Positions 35,398-42,369 of a stretch of 64,000 nucleotides of DNA are shown here, in pieces. The stretch lies in the NCBI RefSeq assembly GCF_020281205.1, contig NZ_JACXZC010000001.1, forward strand, positions 1-64,000, read 5' to 3'. This DNA comes from Empedobacter stercoris. GTDB lineage: Bacteria; Bacteroidota; Bacteroidia; Flavobacteriales; Weeksellaceae. Below the pieces are notes generated by a model. That model saw only the letters and a program-made list of their open reading frames with translations. It was not told the DNA's origin and did no database searches. Each line of letters starts with the position of its first letter. Position 1 is the stretch's first letter. The translations under genes and the position numbers were made by a program.

Positions 35398-35634
35398 ATG
35401 AATACTGAAGAATTAAAATTAAATGTAATTAACCAAATTAATCAATTAAACGATTTTAGAATTATTGAAGAGATTCAACAGTTGATTAATTTTGAATCTT
35501 CAACAGAGGAATATCAATTAAATGAAACTGAAATTAATCGTGTAGAAGATACTCAAAAGGAGTATAAAAAAGCTAATATTTTGAGTGAAGATTTAGCAAA
35601 TCAAGAAATTGATCAATGGCTAAACGAAAAATAG
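35398..35634 (+). CDS. Antitoxin-like protein of a type II toxin-antitoxin pair
   Basis: This 78-residue acidic, helical protein resembles the small antitoxins paired with RelE/ParE toxins in Bacteroidota. It has an N-terminal helix (LKLNVINQINQLNDFRIIEEIQ) and ends in a helix (EDLANQEIDQWLNEK) of the sort that binds the toxin. It has no recognisable DNA-binding motif. Its last 19 bases overlap the toxin start (ATG 35616), the usual coupling. The call rests chiefly on this pairing. Confidence 0.7.
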   Translation: MNTEELKLNVINQINQLNDFRIIEEIQQLINFESSTEEYQLNETEINRVEDTQKEYKKANILSEDLANQEIDQWLNEK

Positions 35635-35910
35635 TTTGGACAAAAACAGCTCATGTAGAACGAAAAGAAATTCTTGAATATTGGTTATTAAGAAATAAAT
35701 CTAATCGTTTCAGTATAAAACTAAATCAGTTAATTCTTGAGATTTTAGATGATTTAAAAGATAATCCAACTATTGGAAGAAAAACTTCTATCAAAAATGT
35801 AAGAGTTAATAAGAGTTAAATTAATTCGAAATAATTTGTTGTTTTATGAATACAATAAAAAGGAATTAATTGTATTAAGTATTTGGGATGCTCGTCGTAA
35901 TAATAAATAA
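35616..35910 (+). pseudogene. RelE/ParE-family toxin gene, frameshifted by a 10-bp duplication
   Basis: The frame from ATG 35616 encodes a ParE/RelE-type start (IVWTKTAHVERKEILEYWL, then LDDLKDNPTIGRKTSIKNVRV) but stops at 35817-35819 after 67 codons. The stop falls inside a perfect tandem repeat of taagagttaa (35800-35809 and 35810-35819). Removing one copy restores a single frame to TAA 35908-35910. Its tail KLIRNNLLFYEYNKKELIV followed by LSIWDARRNNK is the normal family end, including the conserved D.R.N. So a slipped-strand duplication truncated an 94-residue toxin. The mutation could revert by loss of one unit. Antitoxin upstream is intact. Confidence 0.88.
35800..35819 (+). repeat. Perfect 10-bp tandem duplication inside the toxin gene
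   Basis: Two adjacent copies of taagagttaa. Ten bases is not a multiple of three, so the second copy shifts the frame and also provides the TAA stop. See the toxin pseudogene entry. Confidence 0.95.
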
Positions 35911-35942
35911 CAAAGCCACTTTAAAAAGTGGCTTTGTTATTT
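35905..35942. terminator. Bidirectional terminator between the toxin-antitoxin pair and folP
   Basis: Seventeen-base arms (35905-35921 and 35926-35942) pair around the sequence between them. A and T tracts lie on both sides, and folP ends on the minus strand at 35944. Confidence 0.85.
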
Positions 35943-35943
35943 A

Positions 35944-36768
35944 TTATTGATTTAATTTTTGAAATATTTGTAAGGTTTCTTTTGCTTCTTTCACATCATG
36001 CACACGCAAAATTTTTGCACCTTTTTGTAATGCAACCATATTCAAAATAGAAGTTCCGTTGAGCGCTTCTTGAGGAGTTGAGTTGAACAAATTATAAATC
36101 ATCGATTTTCTTGAAATACCAACTAATAATGGAAATTCGCCGAATCCCAACGTTTCTATTTTACTGAATAATTCGTAATTATGATTCAATGTTTTGGCAA
36201 ATCCAAACCCAGGATCCAAAATAATATCATTCACTTTTGCAGCTTTTAATTGCGCAATTTTCTGTGAAAAATATTCGTTAACTTCAAGTGTGATGTCGTT
36301 GTATTCTGGATTTTTTTGCATTGTTTGTGGCGTTCCTTTCATGTGCATCAAAATGTATGGTACATTTAATTCCTTGATGGCATCAAACATATTTTCGTCC
36401 AATTCCCATCCCGAAACATCATTGATAATTGAAGCGCCAGCTTTTACAGCTACGCGCGCCACATTTCCACGAAATGTATCAATCGAAACAATGAGTTCAG
36501 GATATTCTTCAATAATTTTTTCGATAATAGGTGCAGTTCTATCTATTTCCTCTTGCTCCGAAATATTTTCAGCTCCAGCTTTTGTCGAATATCCACCAAT
36601 GTCTATTATATCGGCACCTTCGGACAAATGTTTCTCAACTTTTTCTAAAATTAAATCGATCGAATGATGACGCCCTCCATCATAAAAAGAATTTGGCGTT
36701 GTATTCAAAATTCCCATAATTTTTGGCTCGTTGAAATCAATCAAACGACCATTACAATTAATTGTCAT
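35944..36768 (-). CDS. folP: Dihydropteroate synthase
   Basis: FolP joins pterin pyrophosphate and p-aminobenzoate in folate synthesis; it is the sulfonamide target. The 274-residue TIM barrel shows IMGILNTTPNSFYDGG (18-33, pterin pocket and mobile loop 1), DIGGYSTKAG, NDVSGWELD, DPGFGFAKTLNHNYEL, GISRKSMI and RVHDV. All are conserved in the family. It is divergent from the DUF1599 gene, with promoters probably in the 53-base gap. Confidence 0.95.
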   Translation of the reverse strand: MTINCNGRLIDFNEPKIMGILNTTPNSFYDGGRHHSIDLILEKVEKHLSEGADIIDIGGYSTKAGAENISEQEEIDRTAPIIEKIIEEYPELIVSIDTFRGNVARVAVKAGASIINDVSGWELDENMFDAIKELNVPYILMHMKGTPQTMQKNPEYNDITLEVNEYFSQKIAQLKAAKVNDIILDPGFGFAKTLNHNYELFSKIETLGFGEFPLLVGISRKSMIYNLFNSTPQEALNGTSILNMVALQKGAKILRVHDVKEAKETLQIFQKLNQ

Positions 36769-36797
36769 ATCTTAGAAGTTCTTTAAGCAATTTCAAT

Positions 36798-36805
36798 TAT
36801 TTTTG
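36798..36805 (+). promoter_or_regulatory. -7 promoter box for the DUF1599-to-permease operon
   Basis: TATTTTTG matches TAnnTTTG and lies 17 bases before the start codon at 36822. No good -33 TTTG is visible. Confidence 0.4.
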
Positions 36806-36821
36806 AAATCGAAACGAAATT

Positions 36822-37370
36822 ATGAAAAATACCTCAATTCAATTTAAAGAAATCATCTCAGTTTGTCGAGATTTATATACGAAGAAATTACAAGATTATG
36901 GTCCAGCTTGGCGTGTGCTGCGTTTGCCGTCGTTAACAGATCAAATTTTTATCAAAATAAATCGTATCCGTACGCTACAAGAAGCAACAGAACGTTTGGT
37001 AGATGAAGACGAAGAAGGTGAGTTTATTGCAATCGTCAATTATTCGATTATGGCATTGATTCAGTTAGAGCTTGGATTTGCAGATCAACCTGATTTAACA
37101 GATGAACAAGCAATTGATTTGTACGATAAATATGCGATTATTGCGCACGATTTGATGATGAAAAAAAATCATGATTATGGTGAAGCTTGGCGAGATATGC
37201 GTGTAAGTTCGATAACGGATTTAATTTATCAGAAAGTCCTACGCACAAAAAGTATCGAAGATAATAAAGGAAAAACGATTGTTTCAGAAGGTTTAGATGC
37301 AAATTATTTGGATATGATTAATTATTCGATTTTCGCAATGATTTTAATTAACGAAAATAAAACGTCATGA
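36822..37370 (+). CDS. DUF1599 protein with two tandem copies of the domain
   Basis: This 182-residue protein holds two recognisable copies of the same about 80-residue unit. Copy 1 has KKLQDYGPAWRVLRLPSLTD (21-40) and later FIAIVNYSIMALI; copy 2 has KKNHDYGEAWRDMRVSSITD (114-133) and later YLDMINYSIFAMI. DUF1599 proteins are small helical proteins distantly like the nucleotide-modification or dUTPase-like MazG folds, but the reaction is not known. The end overlaps the next gene by 4 bases (ATGA), and the DUF1599-DoxX-permease-tpiA order is common in Flavobacteriia. Confidence 0.85.
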   Translation: MKNTSIQFKEIISVCRDLYTKKLQDYGPAWRVLRLPSLTDQIFIKINRIRTLQEATERLVDEDEEGEFIAIVNYSIMALIQLELGFADQPDLTDEQAIDLYDKYAIIAHDLMMKKNHDYGEAWRDMRVSSITDLIYQKVLRTKSIEDNKGKTIVSEGLDANYLDMINYSIFAMILINENKTS

Positions 37371-38491
37371 AATATCTTGTTCAATTTGCACGAATTATAG
37401 TTGGTGTCATTTTTATTATTTCTGGATTTGTAAAAAATGTAGATCCAATCGGATTAAGTTTCAAATTAGAAGAATATTTTTCGCCTACCGTTCTTAATAT
37501 TCCTTTTTTAGAAAGTTTGAGTTTGCCTTTGGCAACATTTTTCTCAATTTTTGAAATTGTTTTAGGTGTATTGTTATTGCTTGGTGTTTGGAAAAGATTT
37601 ACAACGATTTCTTTATTATTGACGATAATTTTCTTCACATTTTTAACATTTTATTCGGCTTATTTCAATAAAGTAACCGATTGTGGATGTTTTGGTGATG
37701 CTTTAAAATTAGAACCTTGGACATCGTTTTATAAAGACGTTGTGTTATTGGTATTGATTATTATTTTGGTTGTCGGACAACAATATATCAAGCCGTTATT
37801 TGTTGAAAAAGCAAATTATGCAATCAATTTTATGACGATTTTAGCTTCTGCAATTATCGCTTATATTGGAATTAATCATTTGCCAATAATTGATTTTAGA
37901 CCTTATGCAGTTGGAAAAGACTTGATTGAAGGAATGAAATCTCCACAAGAATTGGGATTGAAACCAACAACATATAAAACTATTTACACGATGAAAAATA
38001 ATGTTGATGGTAAAGTAGTCGAAATTGATGATGCGCAATATATTGCTGATGACAAATGGTACAAACACGGAACGCCTTGGATAATTGAAGCGGATAAAAC
38101 ACGAACTATTGTCGAGAAAAAAGGATACGAACCTCCAATTCACGATTTTAGTTTTGATTGTAATGGCATTGATAAAACTTCTGAGATTCTAAATGCACCG
38201 AAAGTGATTGTTTTTGTTGTTCCTTTTGTTGAAAAGGTAAATGAGAAGCAAATTGAAAAATTGAATATTTTAGGAAAAGAAGCTTCTAAATATAAAGGAT
38301 ATAGAGTTGTTACGGTTTCAAATAATCCGATTAAAGGTTTGGAACTTGAAAATTGTTTTATGGATCAAACAACAATGAAAACAATTATTCGCTCTAATCC
38401 AGGTGTAATGATTTTAGAAAAAGGAACGGTGAAAGCGAAATATCATGACAATGATTTTCCTTCGCTTAATCAATTAGAAGATTTATTTTAA
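37367..38491 (+). CDS. DoxX/MauE-like membrane protein with thioredoxin-like tail (BT_3928 family)
   Basis: The 374-residue protein begins with four membrane helices of a DoxX/MauE type domain (about 4-140), holding SGFVKNVDPIGLSFKLEEYF and the Cys pair TDCGCFGDAL. A fifth helix follows near 145-165. The C-terminal half is periplasmic, with a thioredoxin-like arrangement (VIVFVVPFVEK, GYRVVTVSNNP, NPGVMILEKGTVKAKYHDN) but no CxxC. The family is known from Bacteroides as BT_3928; function unestablished, a redox or quinone-linked role is plausible. It is translationally coupled to the DUF1599 gene. Confidence 0.85.
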   Translation: MKYLVQFARIIVGVIFIISGFVKNVDPIGLSFKLEEYFSPTVLNIPFLESLSLPLATFFSIFEIVLGVLLLLGVWKRFTTISLLLTIIFFTFLTFYSAYFNKVTDCGCFGDALKLEPWTSFYKDVVLLVLIIILVVGQQYIKPLFVEKANYAINFMTILASAIIAYIGINHLPIIDFRPYAVGKDLIEGMKSPQELGLKPTTYKTIYTMKNNVDGKVVEIDDAQYIADDKWYKHGTPWIIEADKTRTIVEKKGYEPPIHDFSFDCNGIDKTSEILNAPKVIVFVVPFVEKVNEKQIEKLNILGKEASKYKGYRVVTVSNNPIKGLELENCFMDQTTMKTIIRSNPGVMILEKGTVKAKYHDNDFPSLNQLEDLF

Positions 38492-38494
38492 CAA

Positions 38495-39577
38495 GTGATT
38501 AATTATATTTTAAATAAAATTTTCTACGGATTTTTGACACTTTTCGGAGTTGTTACCGTTGTTTTTTTAATGTTTTCAGTACTTCCTGGGGATCCTGCTC
38601 GTATGATGCTTGATCAAAAAGAAGATCCAGGGCAATTGGCTCAAATTCGTAAGAATTTAGGTTTAGATCAACCTTTATGGAAACAATATGCGTTTTATTT
38701 GAATGATCTTTCGCCGGTTTCGTTTCACAATATTGATGAAACGAATACAACCTACACATCGTTAAGTTCAGATAAATACAAGTACACCAAATTAGTTGAT
38801 TTTGGAACAAATGAAATGGTGTTGAAAGCGCCCTATTTGCGAGAATCTTTCCAAAAACAAGGAAAGAATGTCAGTACAATTATTGGAGAAACGCTGCCTA
38901 ATACAATGGTTTTGGCTATTGCTGCTATTATTATTGCAACTATAATTGGTGTTGCATTGGGAATTGTTTCTGCTTTAATGAAAGATACGTGGCTTGATCG
39001 CATGTTATTGGTCATTACAAGTTTTGGTATGAGTATTCCTTCGTTCTTTTCGGCGATTATAATTGCATACATTTTTGCATTTTTGATGCACGATATTACG
39101 GGTCTTAATATGATTGGTAGTTTATATGAGGTAGATGATTTGGGAGAAGGAAAACATTTGATGTTGAAAAATTTAATTCTTCCTGCTATAACATTAGGTT
39201 CGCGACCATTAGCAGTTTTTACACAATTAACACGAAATTCGTTGTTAGAAGTTCTCAATCAAGATTATATTCGAACAGCTTTTGCAAAAGGTTTGTCCCG
39301 TAAAACAGTGATTACAAAACATGCTTTACGCAATGCATTAAATCCAGTGATTACAGCTATTTCTGGTTGGTTTGCATCGATGTTGGCAGGTTCGGTTTTC
39401 GTAGAATTTGTTTTTGGATGGAATGGATTAGGAAAGGAAATTGTAAATGCTTTGAATACATTAGACTTGCCAATTGTTATGGGAGCTGTTTTAGTGATTG
39501 CAGTCATGTTCATTGTGATTAATATTTTGGTTGATATTCTTTATGGAATTCTTGATCCACGCGTTCGCATAAAATAA
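38495..39577 (+). CDS. ABC transporter permease, DppB/OppB type
   Basis: This 360-residue inner-membrane protein has six membrane helices. It starts like dipeptide permeases (GFLTLFGVVTVVFLMFSVLPGDPARMMLDQ) and contains the EAA coupling loop near DYIRTAFAKGLSRKTVITKHALRNALNPVIT. The likely start is GTG 38495. No ATPase, second permease or binding protein is adjacent, so the rest of the transporter must be elsewhere. A long periplasmic loop (about 65-125) between TM1 and TM2 is typical of Bacteroidota members. It lies 3 bases after the DoxX gene and 71 before tpiA. Confidence 0.88.
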   Translation: MINYILNKIFYGFLTLFGVVTVVFLMFSVLPGDPARMMLDQKEDPGQLAQIRKNLGLDQPLWKQYAFYLNDLSPVSFHNIDETNTTYTSLSSDKYKYTKLVDFGTNEMVLKAPYLRESFQKQGKNVSTIIGETLPNTMVLAIAAIIIATIIGVALGIVSALMKDTWLDRMLLVITSFGMSIPSFFSAIIIAYIFAFLMHDITGLNMIGSLYEVDDLGEGKHLMLKNLILPAITLGSRPLAVFTQLTRNSLLEVLNQDYIRTAFAKGLSRKTVITKHALRNALNPVITAISGWFASMLAGSVFVEFVFGWNGLGKEIVNALNTLDLPIVMGAVLVIAVMFIVINILVDILYGILDPRVRIK

Positions 39578-39648
39578 ATCAGGTAGAATATCACGAGAAA
39601 TAATTATCTTGCAGTAAATATTAAAACCAATATAAAATACACTTTTTT

Positions 39649-40407
39649 ATGCGTGATAGAATAGTAGCAGGAAACTGGAAAATGAACTTAAACTATGAAG
39701 AAGCAATTCATTTAGCAACAAATCTGAATGCTTGGGTGGCAGACAATCAGCCAATAGCTCAAGTGATTATTGCGCCTTCTTCTATTTATTTACAAACTTT
39801 ATTAGAAGCTATAGACGAACAATATGTTAAGGTTTCTTCTCAAGATATTTCAGCTCACGATAAAGGAGCTTATACAGGTGATATTTCAGCAGAACAATTG
39901 GATAGTATTGGGTTAGACTTTGCTATTATTGGACATTCTGAACGTAGAGAATATCAAGGAGAAACAGATGAGGTTATTGCTGCAAAATTGAAACAAGCAT
40001 TCAACTATCAAATTAATCCAATCCTTTGTGTTGGCGAAAAGTTAGAAGAACGCGAAGCGGATAAACATTTTGATGTAGTAAAATCACAAATCATGAATGC
40101 TTTAAGTTCACAAAACCATGATGATCTTTCTCGTTTGATTATTGCATACGAACCAGTATGGGCAATTGGAACAGGTAAAACAGCTACACCAGAGCAGGCA
40201 CAAGAAATTCATGCATTTATTCGAAAAGTGTTGAATGATGAGTTCGGAGTAGAAGTGGCAAATGATACAAGTATTTTATACGGAGGAAGTGTGAATGCAC
40301 AGAATGCAAACGAAATTTTTGCTCAACCAGATATTGATGGTGGTCTCGTAGGAGGTGCTTCACTAAAATTTGACGACTTTGTGCAGATAATAGCTGCATG
40401 TAAATAA
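39649..40407 (+). CDS. tpiA: Triosephosphate isomerase
   Basis: TpiA interconverts dihydroxyacetone phosphate and glyceraldehyde 3-phosphate. The catalytic Lys is K11 in GNWKMN, the catalytic His lies in IIGHSERR, and the catalytic Glu is in AYEPVWAIGTGKT, which leads into the flexible loop. YGGSVNAQN and GGLVGGASL close the phosphate site. The 252-residue length is normal. It probably has its own promoter in the 71-base gap after the permease. Confidence 0.96.
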   Translation: MRDRIVAGNWKMNLNYEEAIHLATNLNAWVADNQPIAQVIIAPSSIYLQTLLEAIDEQYVKVSSQDISAHDKGAYTGDISAEQLDSIGLDFAIIGHSERREYQGETDEVIAAKLKQAFNYQINPILCVGEKLEEREADKHFDVVKSQIMNALSSQNHDDLSRLIIAYEPVWAIGTGKTATPEQAQEIHAFIRKVLNDEFGVEVANDTSILYGGSVNAQNANEIFAQPDIDGGLVGGASLKFDDFVQIIAACK

Positions 40408-40410
40408 TAT

Positions 40411-40443
40411 AAAGAAACTCAATCGAAAGATTGAGTTTCTTGT
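40411..40443 (+). terminator. Intrinsic terminator after tpiA
   Basis: Arms agaaactcaatc and gattgagtttct close with a GAAA tetraloop and a T-rich tail. Confidence 0.85.
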
Positions 40444-40615
40444 TTTCCTTCAATTCCTTTATTTATGTAGGGTTCAAATTTACGTTGAACCTATCTTTAA
40501 GAAAAATATAACATTTCTTAGGATTAATTAAGATTTTTCGGAACAATCTCTGCAAAATTGTAACACGTACTAACTATTAAAAAAAAGTATCATTTTTAAG
40601 CAAAACACATTTATT

Positions 40616-41266
40616 ATGAAAAAATTGACGCAAATATTAGGAGTTGTAGCAATAGGGTTAGTTTCTTTCTCTTTCACAACGAAAAATGAAGTTCCAGTCT
40701 CAACTTCATATACAATTAACCAAGATGCACCAAAGGTTGTTATTTTGGATATTGTAGATAATATCGCAGCAGAATCTGGAGCAAATATTGCCACAGAACT
40801 TAAGTCTAAAATAGAAACTTTAAATAAAGAAAATGTAAATGTTCTTCTTTGGAAAGATTTAACGAAAGGACTGCAAGAAGAAGAGAAAAGAGCAATTATT
40901 GATAGTTTAAAACCTGAATTGATCATGACATTAAGTTTTGATAAATCTGATGATAATACAAACAAGGTTGCAGCTGTAGTGTCTAAACAGAATGTTGCTT
41001 TTGAAGATACATTCAAAGTAGCAAAAGAATTGGCAGAAAACTTAAATTCAACAACAGTTAAAAATGATGGTGTATATCAAAATGATTCAAATTATATACA
41101 AGATAATTTAGCGCCTTCAATCTTTTTAAGTTTAAAAGTGAAAAACGAACCAACTTCAAATACAGAAATTATCGACAAAATTTCTAATTTTATTGAAACT
41201 GCTGAAGTAAATCAACCTACTGTAGTAGTGGATGAAGTGGCTGAAGTTGATACAGCAATTCAATAA
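40616..41266 (+). CDS. Secreted protein, possible degenerate amidase-like fold
   Basis: The 216-residue protein has a signal peptide (MKKLTQILGVVAIGLVSFSF). The rest follows the order of N-acetylmuramoyl-L-alanine amidase (Amidase_3) segments without their zinc ligands. VVILDIVDN (41-49) stands where amidases have IDPGHGG, ELIMTLSFDKSD (101-112) where they have VSIHANA, and APSIFLSLKVKNEP (166-179) near PAVLVELGFLSN. If the match is real, the His and Glu residues are gone and the protein is a pseudoenzyme. The acidic tail carries repeated Val/Glu. The family assignment is tentative, and the safe statement is a secreted protein of unknown function. Confidence 0.6.
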   Translation: MKKLTQILGVVAIGLVSFSFTTKNEVPVSTSYTINQDAPKVVILDIVDNIAAESGANIATELKSKIETLNKENVNVLLWKDLTKGLQEEEKRAIIDSLKPELIMTLSFDKSDDNTNKVAAVVSKQNVAFEDTFKVAKELAENLNSTTVKNDGVYQNDSNYIQDNLAPSIFLSLKVKNEPTSNTEIIDKISNFIETAEVNQPTVVVDEVAEVDTAIQ

Positions 41267-41330
41267 ATAAATCTGTAAGATAAAAACATAAAAATCCGTT
41301 TTTTCGTATCATTCATTTTTAGGAATGAAT

Positions 41331-41368
41331 AAAAAGTAACATTTTGTAAGGAAATGTTACTTTTTTTT
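41331..41368 (+). terminator. Intrinsic terminator before the WYL regulator
   Basis: Arms agtaacattt (41335-41344) and aaatgttact (41352-41361) are followed by eight T, the last of which also belong to the -33 element of the next promoter. Confidence 0.8.
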
Positions 41369-41396
41369 GTTTTTAGTTGCAGAACACTTAAGTTTG
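41366..41396 (+). promoter_or_regulatory. Bacteroidetes-type promoter for the WYL regulator
   Basis: TTTG at 41366-41369, a 19-base spacer and TAAGTTTG at 41389-41396 fit the -33/-7 consensus TTTG-N17-20-TAnnTTTG. The start codon is at 41416. Confidence 0.7.
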
Positions 41397-41415
41397 TTCA
41401 AACACTTACAATACA

Positions 41416-42330
41416 ATGTCAAAACAAGGTTATATCGCGCGTTACTTTAATATTGTTCGTAAACTTTCGCAACAAAAATACTGTTCTTACGAAGATTTAG
41501 AACGTTTTTTGGAACGAGAATTTGAAATGTTACAACTACAAGATGATACATTAGAATTTAACTTTTCTAAACGAACATTGCAACGTGATATTCGAGAAAT
41601 TCGTAATATCTTGGGAATTGACATTATGTATAGTCGAAGTCAGCGTGGATATTATATTTTTCAAGATGATTATAGTTCTGATCTATTTCTGAAAACATTA
41701 GAAGAAATCAACAGTTTTTCTGCCTTGAAATTGACTAATTCGCTCGAATCTATCGTGTATTTGGAAAAAAGAAAACCCAAACGTGCTGAATTTTTGCCTG
41801 ATATTGTACAAGCTATTCAACAAAAAAAGAAAATTGAATTTCATTATCAAAAATTTGGTGAAGAAAAAGAAACGATTCGAAAAGTTTCGCCAATTGCAAT
41901 TAGAGAGCACAATAATCGTTGGTATTTGATTGCAGATGATAAGGGAATTGTGAAAAATTTTGGTTTGGAACGAATGAATAAAGTTTCAATTTTAAATGAT
42001 AAAATAGACAATAATATTGAATTTAATTACATAGATAAGTATAAATATTCATTCGGAATAATTGTTCCAAGTTCTGAAAAACCAGAAAAAATTGTGCTTT
42101 CTGTAACAAAAAAACAAGCTGCTTATTTAGAATCTTTGCCTTTGCACGAATCGCAACAAATTTTAGAAACTAAAAATGATGAGGTTTTAATTGGTTTAGA
42201 ATTATTTTTAACCGAAGATTTTATCAGCGAAATTCTTTCGTTGAGCTGTTCTGTAACCATTATCGAACCTAAAAAACTGAAAGAAAAAGTAAAAACAATT
42301 TTGAAGGAAACATTGGAGAAATATAAATAG
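41416..42330 (+). CDS. WYL-domain transcriptional regulator
   Basis: The 304-residue protein has an N-terminal winged helix-turn-helix (about 1-75: FSKRTLQRDIREIRNILGIDI), then a WYL domain with its name-giving W169-Y-L171 in NNRWYLIADDKG, followed by RMNKVSILND. A C-terminal WCX-type extension (about 215-300) completes the layout. WYL proteins sense nucleic acid or small ligands and often control defence or DNA-damage genes. No defence operon is beside it; the convergent neighbour is topB. Confidence 0.9.
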   Translation: MSKQGYIARYFNIVRKLSQQKYCSYEDLERFLEREFEMLQLQDDTLEFNFSKRTLQRDIREIRNILGIDIMYSRSQRGYYIFQDDYSSDLFLKTLEEINSFSALKLTNSLESIVYLEKRKPKRAEFLPDIVQAIQQKKKIEFHYQKFGEEKETIRKVSPIAIREHNNRWYLIADDKGIVKNFGLERMNKVSILNDKIDNNIEFNYIDKYKYSFGIIVPSSEKPEKIVLSVTKKQAAYLESLPLHESQQILETKNDEVLIGLELFLTEDFISEILSLSCSVTIIEPKKLKEKVKTILKETLEKYK

Positions 42331-42334
42331 AATG

Positions 42335-42361
42335 AATTTCGAATAGTTGTCTTTCGAAATT
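42335..42361. terminator. Palindrome between convergent WYL regulator and topB
   Basis: Nine-base perfect arms (42335-42343 aatttcgaa and 42353-42361 ttcgaaatt) around a 9-base loop, with T-rich sequence after. It is a plausible weak bidirectional terminator. Confidence 0.5.
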
Positions 42362-42369
42362 TGTTTATT

